Shown: positions 47,301 through 58,246, counted from the first letter of the stretch. The stretch is 64,000 bases of DNA from Hemerocallis citrina (GCA_017893485.1 CM030366.1:73785227-73849226), one strand, 5' to 3'. Translations and numbers: made by a program. Notes: generated from the sequence alone by a model not told the origin.

Positions 47301-47749
47301 TTATGGTTAGGGTTAAGGTGAGAGATTTATATAGGGTGTAGTTTAGTGTTTGTAGTAGGAGATGAATATTTGGGTATGTGGGTTTAATTAGGATCCAATA
47401 GGAGTGGTAATAGGATTAATAATAGGATTGTAGGTCAATTTGGCCTTGGTGATCAATTAGGGATCAAAAGCAATAGGATTAGCAATAGGGTAACCAACCA
47501 AAACACCACGAGCACCCAAGAACAAAATAAAGAGAACAAGAACCAAATAAAGAGCGAAAATAACAATAACGATCAAGAACAAATCAAGAGACAAAGAACT
47601 CAATCACAAGAAGATCAAAAATGAGGAAAATGAATATATATTGAAAAACAACTCCAATATACGGTCCAAAAAAAATACAAGAGAGTACCAATACTCAAGA
47701 AATAGAAAAAAATACACCAAAAATACAAAAATGAAAAACAGGGATTACA
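44393..47749 (-). mobile_element. Solo LTR (copy 4 of 5)
   Basis: The ends are TGTCACGCCCCGC and GGGATTACA. The target duplication GGTTG is perfect (44388-44392 and 47750-47754). Length is 3,357 bp. It has the same order of blocks as copy 3, with a TATA box at 47326-47333 (minus). It contains the ATCAAGTATCATGT-like cryptic repeat at 44930-45110 and 45230-45370. Confidence 0.93.
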
Positions 47750-47829
47750 GGTTGTACGTTGCTAAAGCAACTTCATGCCAGGGGTGTAAACTCTAGGCTT
47801 TTTTTGTAAGCATTTTGGAAGATCGAGTG

Positions 47830-48975
47830 GCGAGTTGAGTCACTGAGCTTGCTCGGCTGCGTGCTACTAGACTGACTCTATGAACCACGATTATAGACTC
47901 TGAACATGATGACGACAATTTTTGGGAGTAGATCGAATGACAGGGTATGCCCCACACACTTACTTATTGGCAAGTGGTTCGAGCGACTCTATGAACCATG
48001 AGTATGGACTCTGCACTTGTCCGAGGGTTGTTTTAGAAGAAGATCGAATGGCGAGGCATGCCCCGTCCTTGCTCAGTGGCAAGTGGCTAGAACAACTCTA
48101 AGAACCATGAGTATGAAATCTGAACAGGTTGACGACGAGTTTCAGAAGTAATCGAGTGGTGATGCGTGCCCTGTACACTAACACGGCAGCTAGTGGCTCG
48201 AGCGGCTCTATGAACCATGAGTATGGACTCTGCAATAATTCATGTGTTATTTTATGTGCAAATTGAATGGTGGTGGAAAGTGGCTAGAGCCACTCTAAGA
48301 ACCTTGAGTATGGACTCCGAATAGATTGACGGTGAGTTTCGAGAGCACTCGAATGGTGATGCGTACACCACACACTTACTCAGTGGTAAGTGACTAGAGC
48401 GACTCTAAGAACCATGAGTATGGACTCCGCACTTGTCTGGGGGTTATTTTGGTAGCAGATCGAATGGCAAGGCATGCCTTACCCTTGCTTGATGGTAAGT
48501 AGCTAGAACATCTCTAAAAACTATGAGTATGAACTCTGAACAGGTTGACGATGAGTTTTGGGAGAATTCGAATAGCGAGGTGTGCCCTGCATACTTACTC
48601 GTTGGCAAGTTGCTAGAGAGACTTTGAGAATCATGAGTATGGACTCCGCAATTGGTTAAGGATTATTTTGGGAGTAGATTGAATGGCGAGGCATGCCCCG
48701 CCCTTGTTCGGTGGCAAGTGGCTAAAGCGACTCTAAGAACCATTATGGACTCCACACTTGTTCGAAGGTTGTTTTGAGAGTAGATCGAATGGCGAGGCGT
48801 TCCCTGCCTTTGCTCGTTGGCAAGTGGCTAGAAGGACTCTAAGAGCAATGAGTATGGACTCCGAACAGGTTGGCAATGAGTTTTGGGAGCAATCGAATGG
48901 TGAGGCGTGCCCCGCACACTTACTCGGTGGCAAGTGGCTAGAGTGACTCTATAAACAATATGGACTCGGAACTCA
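47830..48975 (-). repeat. 110-bp tandem array, about 10 copies
   Basis: The word GAGTATG (from ACCATGAGTATGGACTC) occurs at 48000, 48109, 48219, 48306, 48416, 48525, 48635 and 48850, with degenerate forms between. Neighbouring units alternate in detail (CTCTGAACAGGTTGACG versus CTCTGCACTTG), suggesting a two-unit higher-order form of about 219 bp. It lies between the pol end (49208) and the antisense ORF region of the large gypsy element. Confidence 0.9.
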
Positions 48976-49207
48976 TCCGTTGAGGAGATTAGTAAGTAGA
49001 TGGTGCTTCTCAAGGGCGGACCACATGTCTAACTCATTGTTTGCATCCGGTGGAATTGTACAAGAATTTTACAAAAGAAAAGACTAAATTTTATTTGAAG
49101 ATTAAAACTAGGTAGCTGCTTTGATTGCAAACCTTTATTACATACTGTAACCGTTATAAGTGTCGACCTTTATTACATGTTTTGAATCTAACTACTAGGG
49201 GAGGGCG

Positions 49208-49293
49208 TTAAGTGTCCTTATTGTACTTCATTAGGTGCTCAGTGTTCCAAGTCCTTGATATCTTCTTCCCACCAAGGTCTTCAAGTCGGTAAG
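49208..49293 (-). pseudogene. C-terminal end of gypsy pol
   Basis: On the minus strand the frame continues from the pol remains across solo LTR copy 5, with LEDLGGKKISRTWNTEHLMK and then a stop near 49208. This is the usual end of Tat-lineage pol after the integrase. The join with 52738 is shown by the GTAAG target duplication. Confidence 0.75.
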
Positions 49294-52241
49294 TGTAATC
49301 CCTGTTTTTCATTTTGTGTATTTTGGGTGTATTTTTCTTTTTTTGGTATTTTGTACTCTCTTGTATTTCTTTGGCCCGTATATTGGATATTATTTTTCAA
49401 CATATTCTTTTGCTTGATGTTTGTCTCTTATTTGATCTCCTTGTTTCATATATATTTGTTTCGCTCATTTCTGTCCCTCGATTGTTCTTGATCGTTGTTA
49501 CTATTTTTCGCACTTTGTTTGGTTCTTGTTCTCTTTATTTTATTCTTGGGTGCTCGTGGTGATCTGGTTGTTTACCCTATTGCTCATCCTATTGCTTTTG
49601 ATCCCTAATTGATTACCAAAGCCAAATTAACCTACAATCCTATTTGAAATCCTATACAATTTTATCCTAATCAAATCCTAATTGAGACTAATCCTACTAC
49701 TACTCCTATTCAACCCAATACCCAATTACCCATCTCATACTAAAAACCTTAAACAAATCCTATATAAACTCTCTCCCTAAAAACCCTAACCCTCATCCCG
49801 GCCTCCCTCTCTCCTATCCTTTTCTACGCCAGCCGAACACCCAAACACCCCAGCCCGACCACCTCCTCCCGTCGCAACCCAATCCCGATCGCCAACATAC
49901 CCTAAGCCGACCATCCCCATCATCCCGAGCACTCCATATCCATCCATCAATCTCTCTCTCCGTCCTTCCGTCGCCAGCGCGTCGACCAGCAGCAGCAGCC
50001 GGAGTAGTAGCAACCAGCCGCAAGGGGGCCAGCCGCCACTCCCGATGCCATCTCTCTCTCTTGCTTCTTGGGCATTTGCACGTGCTTGACTTTGCGCATG
50101 CGAATCGTCCGTTGGTTCATGATTCTTGTTTGTGGGTTTTTGTTCGTTGCCGGGATCCGTTCCCATTATTCTTGGTGTTCATTTCGTCATCGGTTAAGGC
50201 AAGTAACTTGTACTCAATTTCTTTATATGATACAAGTCATAAATTCTGCTTGTAGTATAGTTGGGTTCTAGGGACAACTCGTATGTGATGTATTTTGATG
50301 AGTATTGTCTCTATAGTGCTACTGACCATAGTTGCCTCACGACACAAATTTGATATGAAACAACTTAGATTTTGACCGTTCTTGATGTGATTATATTTGT
50401 GAGATAATTATGAGAAATCGTGTGTTTGTTTGGATCCATGTGATATACTTGTTGTGGACATGCTATATACCCTACTTCATGATGTTTGGATACTTGGTAG
50501 ACTTTATAACATGTTTGGTTATGTTTGGAACAAGTTTCGTATGTTGTGTGTTGATTTGTTGTTAAAAGAAAAATCTATATTTTGTCGATGATCAGTTTTG
50601 ATTGGTATTTTAGACCATATTACGGTCAGTATCTTAACTTCAGTATTAATCATGATTTTTAGAGAAATCCGTCTTCTTTCCAAAAACTCTGACCTTGATC
50701 GATTTCGTTTTCGTATGTGTGACTACAGAGGTGTATTTCATTTCCAGATTTCGTTTCTTGATGATTTTGATGGATAAACTATTTTGATACTAGTACTAAG
50801 TATATTATTTTGATCTAAAATTTTGGTCATTATTTCTACACTTTATTAGGGGTTACCCAAATTTTTGGTAGATTTTATTGATAAGAATTACATGTCGTTT
50901 CATGCTTGTTTATAAAGACTATTCTTGCTGAATTTTGTTCTCTGTTCTGTAAAGATTTGTATTTTCACCCTAATACCTTTTCCTGTATGAAAAATATTTA
51001 TCAAATATGAAAGTTATCTTATTTTGTCTACTTTCATCTCTCTTTGGCAGATTTGGATTTCGTTTCATGGTTTGCGAGATATTACAGTTTTCGTACAGCA
51101 GTGTTGGGAATTCCAGATTTGCCAAACTATCGTATCTTGATGTTTTCTAATTTTTTATGGCTAAACTAATCTTATTGGAAAATTATGAAACTTTATACTC
51201 TGATACTATAAATATAGGGGAATACCCCAAATTATTCCTGGATTTATTTGAGGTGTTTTGATGCTGTTTTCCTGACTGTGAATTCGATTTACTGATTTCT
51301 TGCTGAACGTATTTTCTGAATCAAATTAGTTTTGAGTTATATTTTTGTGAAATACTATGTGACTTGTATATGTTCGCTAGATTTGGTTGGGAGTCTATTT
51401 TCTAGACCTTTTGACGGATTCAGATTTGCATTTTTGTAACAACGGGAATCTCAGTTTTATTACAGTATGGTCTTGCTGTCCTGAACTAGTAATTTGATTA
51501 TTTTATTCTTTTATGTGTTATCTTTCACCCGCACATGTTTATCTTGTAACTTGAACTTATTAATTGATCATACCATGTTATATTTGCTTGTTTCGTGACA
51601 CATACATGCTTGTTTGATATTAATAATAAAACTAACCAAGCCGGGGTTTAAAGGGATAGTTCTAATAGTGGATAATTCAAAAACGTGTACTCGAAAGAGA
51701 ATCTATTGATTCTATGTGATACTTGGCTTGATACTTGATCACTTGAGGCTTGATATTTCACTCTTGAGGCTTGTTTACTTGATACTTGATACTTGATTCT
51801 TGAGGCTTGTCCCTGAGTACACTACCCTCTATGGTCCACTATGAAATCTAAAGCGAAATTGATTGTTGTAGAAACCATGCGGTGTGGGATGCATGAAGTG
51901 CTACCTAGATAGTAATCACAACAAGACTTGACACATGATACTTGAACTTGATACTTGAACTTGATACATGCTTACTTGATACTTGATTATATGATACATG
52001 AGACATTGATACTTGCTTGCATAATACTTGACACTTGTTACTTGTTACTTGATTTCGTGATACTTGATTCATGATACTTGATACTTGTTTACATGATATT
52101 TGTTCACTTGACACATGAGACATGCCACTTGTACTTGTTCATCTTGCCATGTTAGTATTCTACTTTGTTGTTATGCATATTCCATCTTGCAATTGATTAG
52201 TACTTGTTTTCTTTTTACTATCCCTACAATTGTTTTTTTTG

Positions 52242-52322
<81 letters not shown>

Positions 52323-52732
52323 ATCATATTATCCCTGCAATTGTTAAATTGCATATTATGGAGAACAGGTTCCAGATGGTATTGGTGATATGAGATATTA
52401 GTGCTGAAGAATTTGCTATTGTTAATCTTGTTTCTTATTTTGAACAATTATACTTTGTACTTGGATTTATTCTTGTATTTGGGCAATGTGATCCAGGATT
52501 TTTACTTATTCAGATCTGGATAAATTTGAGATTAATATATTTTGGTTTCAAGTATTCTTGTTGGTGTTTTGGTTCATATGTGCATATTGGTTGACTCTTT
52601 TGCTTCCGACTCTGATTATTCTTGTGAATGTTGTAAAGATTCTTGAACAGCTTATGGATGATAAAAATCATTCGCTAGGCTTTTGTCGCGTATCAGTATT
52701 CCGTATTCTCTTTTGGGAAGCGGGGCGTGATA
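49294..52732 (+). mobile_element. Solo LTR (copy 5 of 5), inserted in gypsy pol
   Basis: It begins TGTAATCCCTGTTTTTC and ends GGGGCGTGATA, and is flanked by a perfect GTAAG (49289-49293 and 52733-52737). Length is 3,439 bp. It has a TATA box at 49761-49768 and a CT-rich leader (49780-50050). It includes a TACTTGATACTTGA-type cryptic repeat (51710-52110) and a (TA)n tract (52245-52318) absent from the sibling copies at this point. Confidence 0.93.
52245..52318. repeat. (TA)n microsatellite in solo LTR copy 5
   Basis: About 37 TA units bounded by a duplicated TTGATCATAT/TTTTGATCATAT word on both sides. Confidence 0.95.
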
Positions 52733-54490
52733 GTAAGCTCCTGGGCGGACTACTTGTGAGACCTTGTATGTTCCCTCCCAGTTAGGGGAGAGCTTTCCTT
52801 TCTTGCGTGGATTGGATATCTCAAACTTTCGAAGGAAGAGGTCCCACTCTTTGAGCTTGGCCAAGCGAACCTTCTTGTTGTAGAATTTCTCTACCTTTGC
52901 TGGTAGATATTTCTTCACAGGGAGGACTTCTGTCAGTCTTCTTCAACGAGATCTAGATTGGACTGGAGGTCATTTGATTTCTGCTCTTCATTGAAGGGGA
53001 GAGGCGAGGGAAAGGTAATCCTACTTCCAGAGGGATTCGTGCTTTCATGTCGAAGGTGAGATTGAATGAGGATTCTGTTTGTGGTTCTCTAGGACCAGAG
53101 CATGCTCCGGAGTTCTTCGACCCATATCCCCTTTAGTACTTCATCAAGTCTCTTCTTGAGGCCATCCAAGATTTGTCGATTGGTGTTCTCGGCTTGGCCG
53201 TTGGTTTGGGGGTGTGAGATAGATGAGAAACATTGTTCAACCCCCAGATTGCAAATTTTGCAGAATCCCTTGCTAGCATATTGAGTTTCATTATCGATGA
53301 CTAGTGTGCCAGGAATCCCGAACTGGGAGACTGTTCTTTTAGAAGAATTTCTAAACCTTATGCTCTGTGATTGTTGCTAGTGGTTCCACCTCGATCCTAG
53401 TCGTTGACTACCACTAGGAAGATCCGTTGTCCAATGGCGGGAGGAAATGGCCAGAGCAAGTCCATTCCTCACATTGCGAAGGTGATGGTGCTTGACATAG
53501 AGCTAAGGTTGGTTGGAGTACCCGCTTGATGGAGGACTACTTCTTGTAGGGATGCATCATCGTTGAGGAGAGTAGGCCAATAGTATTCATGGCTGAGAAT
53601 TTTTCATGCAAGAGACCTCGCGGCTAAGTGACTGCCTCTTATTCCTTCATGTACCTCTTTGAGAGTGTAATTGGCCTATTTGGGAGAGAGGCATCGTAGG
53701 TAAGGTCAGTCATCAACCCGGGTGTAGGAGCGCTTGTAGAGGACTCATTCAACGAGTGTATATATTTTAACCCTCACCTGAATCTTTCTCGCTTCTTTGG
53801 GGTCCGTTCGAAGGACTCCCTTATCGAGGAAGTCGATCAAGGGTTTCATCCAACAATCTCCGGGTGTTTGGGGGGGGGGGGTGATGGACATGAGCTCCAA
53901 TGTCTCTTCTCCGATGCTCGGCTTGAGTAGGACCTTAAGCACAGTATGGTTGAGTCCATTGAACGATGAGGGGGCTACATTGGAGAGGGCATCTGCTTGC
54001 CTATCTTCCTCGCGTGGATGTGAGTGACTTCCGCTTCTTGGAAGGTGAACATAAGTTTCTTCACATAGGCGAAATACTTGATTATGCATTCATATCTGAA
54101 TTCATATTCACCCTGGATGTGGTTCACTCCCAGTTGAGAGTCGCTGAATACCCCGACTCTTCGTGCCCCTGCTTTTTGTGGTAAGAGGAGCCCGGCGATG
54201 AGGGCTTCATACTTGGCCTCATTATTGGAAGCTGGGAAGTTGAGGTGCAGTGAGTATTAAAGGGTGAAATCGTTGGGACCGAGCAAGGTGACTCAAGCTC
54301 CACTCCTTTCAAGGAAAGAGGGCCCATCCACATAGACATTACAAAGTGACGGGTTTTCTCCTTCCTCGGGGGGATCAGGAATTGTGCTTTCGATGATGAA
54401 TTCGGCCAAAGCTTGGGCCCTGATTGCTGGTCTCGATTGATAAGTTATATAATTTTGACTCAACTCAATGGAACACTTCATCAGACCCAT
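52733..54490 (-). pseudogene. Gypsy (Tat lineage) RNase H and integrase remains
   Basis: Read right to left. 54490-54293 has MKCSIELSQNYITYQ, RAQALAEFIIES and NVYVDG, the start of the second RNase H, matching 62820-63020. 54089-53745 has ADALSNVAPSS, DFLDKGVLRTDPKEARKI, matching 63310-63540. Near 53350-53110 the integrase core reads GIPGTLVIDNETQY and SSISHPQTNGQAENTNRQIL. 52918-52740 has FNKKV-like and KLSPNWEGTYKVSQVVRPGAY, the integrase C-terminus. Many stops and frame changes are present. Gag, protease and RT are absent, so a large deletion joins the leader to RNase H. Confidence 0.85.
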
Positions 54491-54499
54491 GCTGTCTAG

Positions 54500-54907
54500 A
54501 GATTGTGATCTGGCGAAGGTCCTACTGCGTTTGAGGTGAGGAGAAGGTCCTGCTGCATTTGAAATGCTGCACGGTGCACCGTAGAGGGCGTCGAGGTGTA
54601 GACTGACCCTCTATTCTCACTAGTACGCTGCACATGATGCTAGCTTCTTCGGGAGCCCCCCGATGGAGCCTCTTTGGAGGGAGGCTAGGTAGGCTATTGG
54701 GGTTGTTGAGGTTGTTCCGGCTAAATAGGTTGATCCTGCTGAGAGGTAGGAGGGACTTCTTTATGAGGAGGAGGTGGAGGAAGAGGTTTGGCTCATCTTC
54801 TTGAGGCCACCGCCTTCCGATTTCCATTTGGAGGCATGGCTGAAAATAGTTTTTACCGGCGAATTTTGGTCGGATCGATTTTCTGTTTTCCACAGACGGT
54901 GCCAATC
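54500..54907 (-). other. PBS and leader/gag start of the large gypsy element
   Basis: On the minus strand the primer site GATTGGCACCGTCTGTGG (54907-54890) follows the LTR. It differs by one base from the site at 58936-58953 (GATTGGCGCCGTCTGTGG). A short gag-like start, MPPNGNRKAVASRR, begins near 54838 and is in the same position as the MPPRKVRSRGS start of the younger element. Coding then breaks down. Confidence 0.7.
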
Positions 54908-55785
54908 GGTTGCTTCTTTTTCCTGTATGGGAACAAACAATTATGTAAATTCTTTTAGAAACAATAAAAATAACTGGCCTATTAGTTTTCGTCGATATTG
55001 ATTATTTCTAGTTGATCTTAACTCCTAAATTTGACTCGTTTGAACCGTTGGATCTGATCTGGATGGTGACGATTGCTCCGATTAACCTGCAAAAGTCTGA
55101 AATACTGGGGTTGGGCCCGATGACTGACCATCCAATGCTTAAGTCAGAATTTAAAAATATCTAAGAGTTTTTAGTGGCAAAATACTGATTACCTGGTTCT
55201 TCTGGAGGTCATGGATAAGGGTGTAAAATGAACAGGATGGTCCGTCGTCCATTCGAGTCTGGCTCGAGAAATGGTCCGACCGTGGACCGTCCGAACTATT
55301 ATACGAACCGATCCTGAACAAATTATTCGGTCCGATTCTTTACCGAGCTCGAGCTGGACATAAGTCTATCCGAATATTATTGCGGTCTGATGCTTTACCG
55401 AACCGAGTCCAGACTATAAAAATTTTTTCCGACCTAGACCGAGCCAGACATAAGCCCATCCGAGTAGAATTTCGGTCCGAGCTTGAACATATAACTGTCT
55501 GATCCCGTCCAGTCCGATTTACATCCCTAGTCATGGAGTATTTATAGTCTCTTTGGGGGCAGATTTCAAGATATTGATTTATCTCTACTTCATGGGTTGG
55601 GTGTCTCTCTTGGTCGGCCCAATCGCTTTTAATGGATTTGAAAGTGGCCCATGTCTTGTTAATGAGACTAAAGAAGACCCGAACCTATTAAAGAGGTCCG
55701 TTACTATTAACTTTCTTGTAGAAGCTTTATTATATGTGCTGGAATTGTACAACCCTGACTCACTGCAATTTTCACCATTATCACA
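54908..55785 (-). repeat. LTR of the large gypsy element
   Basis: On the minus strand it starts TGTGATAATGGTGAAAATTG at 55785 and ends GCAACC at 54908, next to the primer site. A TATA box (CTATAAATA, 55539-55547) is present. It matches the LTR fragment at 31255-31870. It is split by a MITE (55216-55529). The sequence just outside its start reads AGAGTGGGGGCA, which resembles a polypurine tract. Confidence 0.75.
55216..55529. mobile_element. hAT-type MITE with an 8-bp target duplication
   Basis: The ends are TAAGGGTGTAAA and TTTACATCCCTA (imperfect inverted repeats, 10 of 12). The perfect duplication GTCATGGA lies at 55208-55215 and 55530-55537. The 8-bp duplication length is typical of hAT. 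The interior repeats CCGAGC..AGACATAAG-like words. It landed next to the TATA box of the gypsy LTR. Confidence 0.88.
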
Positions 55786-56950
55786 TGCCCCCACTCTTGG
55801 AAACGATTTTCTTGGATTTTGGGAAGTAGTCTACCTTGTTTCGGTTCTGGTGTACTATACTGGCGTACATGTGGCAGATTTTTTTTTTTTTTTGGAATTT
55901 TCCATAATTTTATTAGATTTTTAATAAATTTTTCCCAATTAATAATTGTATTTTCAAAATTTTTAATTAATTAAACCAATTTTAAATTATTATTCTGAAA
56001 TTTTAATTAGTTTTCTAAATTTAATAATTATTTTTGGATGTTTTCATTAAATTTTCGAATATTTGATTGATTTTGAAGAATTTTTTATTGACTTATCAAC
56101 CCTGGAAAGATTTTTAGAGCTATCGTGCATGTTGATCATGCCTGGGCTTGCGTGCTGAGTGAACTTGATGACTGTGATGGAGCAGCAATGATGAAACATG
56201 CATCGTGGCTCCATCTGGTGCGTTCATCACAATGGGGCTTGTGCGCTGATGGGATTGAACTGGCGAGAATAGAGCCGAACAGCGAAGGCGACGTGACTCC
56301 ATCTGGTGTGTTCATTACGATGGGGGTCGCATTTCTGAGTGATCCGACGGTCGACGATGGCTGTGGGAACCTGCTTGGTCGCCCGACCATTTTTGTGACC
56401 AAATGGAGCGGGTTTCAAGTCTGCCCGCTCCGCCCGTTTGCGGAGCATCTTCTTCTTTGTCGAGCAAGGATTTTTGGTGGCCATTCGAGTGTTAGTGACC
56501 ATCCTCCTTCGTTGCCCTAGTTCCTCGTCGCCCTACATAGTGCCCCGTCGACCTAGTTCTCATTGCCTACCCCTAGTCGACCAACCATCCCGTCGAGCAG
56601 TCACTTGGTCAACCAAAAAGTTTGTAGTAGGTTTCGGCGAGCAAAGTCTTTGGTGATCATCTGGTTTTGGCGAGCTAGTTTTGTGCTTCGCCGATTACAG
56701 AGCTGCAGCGACCTCAGGAGCTTCAGCGACCACAGTCTCGGCGACCACCATCCCGGCGACCACCATCCCGGCGACCAAGTTTCGGTAGTTAATGGCGACC
56801 GTGGCTCTAGCAACCATCTCCTTCTGGAGACCAAGGGCTTTTGGCAAGCTGGTCTTGGGCTTCCTGTCAACTCGAGGCTGTAGTTGAGTTGGAGTTTGGC
56901 CAACCTTCGGAGCTTCGTCAGGATGGTAAAGGAACCAGGCTGTGTTGCCT
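55786..56950. other. Unassigned: AT-rich block then GC-rich low-complexity sequence
   Basis: 55870-56110 is very AT rich. 56120-56520 holds two loosely similar stretches (CTCCATCTGGTGYGTTCATYAC at 56210 and 56297) inside an open frame that I do not recognise. 56700-56790 repeats GGCGACCACCATCCC. It may be the interior of a MULE whose transposase fragment follows. Confidence 0.4.
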
Positions 56951-56959
56951 TATTGTCGG

Positions 56960-57460
56960 CTAGGCTTGACTCAAAAGTTCATCGTTTCTGTGTGGCATTC
57001 CATGCTTCACTTATTCGAGAAAGGTTGTCGCCCCCTCATTTTTCTTGATAGGATTCCTTTGAAGGCAAACACTGTTTGCTAGCTGTTGGTTGCAGCTTCA
57101 GTTGATGGTGACGATGCTATATTTCCCATCGCCTTTACTGCAGTTAAGGATGAGAATGGCGATAGCTGGAGTTGGTTCTTAAAACTCGTAAAGTATTCTT
57201 TGGGACCACCATCTCGAGCAATTACCTTTGTATAATTGTATCCAATAGACAGAAGGGCTTAGATGAGGCAGTGCCCCAAGTGTTTGAGGATGGCCATCAT
57301 AATTACTGTTTGCGTCACCTCATAGAGGATTTGAAGTCGAAGGTGAAGAAATGCCCATGGTCAATACAAGTTGAGGATGCAATGATGGATGATTTTATCA
57401 GAGCTGAGCAAGCCCGTACGATCGAAGAATTTAATGTATCTTATTAAGAGCATTAGGAAT
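56960..57460 (+). pseudogene. MuDR-type transposase fragment
   Basis: FCVAFHASLIRERLSPPHF (56980-57040), LLVAASVDGDDAIFPIAF (57080-57135) and VKDENGDSWSWFLKL (57142-57190) match the MULE transposase core in one frame. After a frame change, SNRQKGLDEAVPQVFEDGHH, YCLRHLIEDLKSK and a following helix match the next part (57240-57445). Stops and at least one frameshift are present, and there is no N- or C-terminal part. Such enzymes cut at the element's inverted ends; this copy cannot. Confidence 0.8.
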
Positions 57461-57633
57461 GTGTCAACAGAAGTAGTTGATTGGGTTTGAGTTAGCTTCG
57501 AGGCTTGATATTGGGTGTGATTGAGTTTGGAATTGGCTAGCTTCGGAGTTGGGTCAAGTTGCCTTTTAGCTGTCTCCGAGGTTCTTTGTTAGCTCGAGTT
57601 GGAGTTAGGCCAGATTTGGAAGTCGAGTTGTGA

Positions 57634-57920
57634 GGAGCTAGGAGTGTTAAAGCCGTGCTCGAGTTGAAGTTTGGCCAATTCATGAAGATTTTGGGGAGTT
57701 AAAGCTTGGAGGAGAATGGAAGTTATTGTGCTTTAGGGTAGTATCTCATTCTTTGTGCATACGTGGACATATATATATATATATATATACGAGCTAGGAG
57801 TGTTAAAGCCGTGCTCGAGTTGAAGTTTGGCCAATTCATGAAGATTTTGGGGAGTTAAAGCTTGGAGGAGAATGGAAGTTATTGTGCTTTAGGGTAGTAT
57901 CTCATTCTTTGTGCATGCGT

Positions 57921-57952
<32 letters not shown>
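57634..57952. repeat. 157-bp tandem duplication, each copy ending in (TA)n
   Basis: The block from GAGCTAGGAGTGTTAAAGCC to GTGGACATATATAT occurs at 57634-57790 and 57791-57952, almost identical, so the duplication is recent. It follows a degenerate TTGAGTTTGGAATTGGC-type repeat (57480-57630). Confidence 0.9.
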
Positions 57953-57953
<1 letters not shown>

Positions 57954-57960
<7 letters not shown>

Positions 57961-58008
57961 GCTTCTTCCATTGCAAACGCTACTGTAGCAGTTGCGAACG
58001 TGCAAACC
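57954..58008. repeat. Partial copy of the (TA)n-associated inverted-repeat element
   Basis: Matches the first 50 bp of the element at 58036-58246 (CTTCTTCCATTGCAAACGC...GCAAACC), with (TA)n on both sides. Confidence 0.85.
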
Positions 58009-58035
58009 TTATATATATATATATATATATATATA

Positions 58036-58246
58036 GAGGCTTCTTCCATTGCAAACGCTACTGTAGCAGTTGCGAACGTGCAAACCACTTAACCCGTCAT
58101 ACACAATGACGGGTTAAGACAAAACACATAACCCGTCATCACCAATGACGGGTTATGTGTTTTGCCTTAACCCGTCATTCCCAATAACGGGTTAAGTGGT
58201 GTGCACGAGTTCGCACGACATTTGCGTTTGCAATGGAAGATAGCCC
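58036..58246. mobile_element. (TA)n-flanked MITE with three perfect or near-perfect hairpins
   Basis: The terminal inverted repeats are GGCT..CTTCCATTGCAAACGC (58038-58058) and its inverse (58224-58245). The interior holds three adjacent hairpins, each with a 5-nt loop. They are CTTAACCCGTCAT stems at 58088-58118, a 20-bp perfect stem with CATAACCCGTCAT at 58120-58164, and a third at 58166-58196 with one mismatch. The whole interior is also palindromic. (TA)n tracts flank it (58009-58035 and 58247-58272). Confidence 0.88.

Noticed and set aside
38335..47749. Copies 3 and 4 as the two LTRs of one element
   Set aside because: They share orientation, but each has its own perfect and different 5-bp target duplication (GATTC and GGTTG), so they are separate insertions.
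49786..50166. 126-codon minus-strand frame
   Set aside because: Antisense to the leader of solo LTR copy 5; composition-driven and not conserved in sibling copies.
56125..56520. 131-codon plus-strand frame as a host gene
   Set aside because: No motif I recognise, internal loose repeats, and overlapping open frames on the other strand. Left as unassigned sequence.
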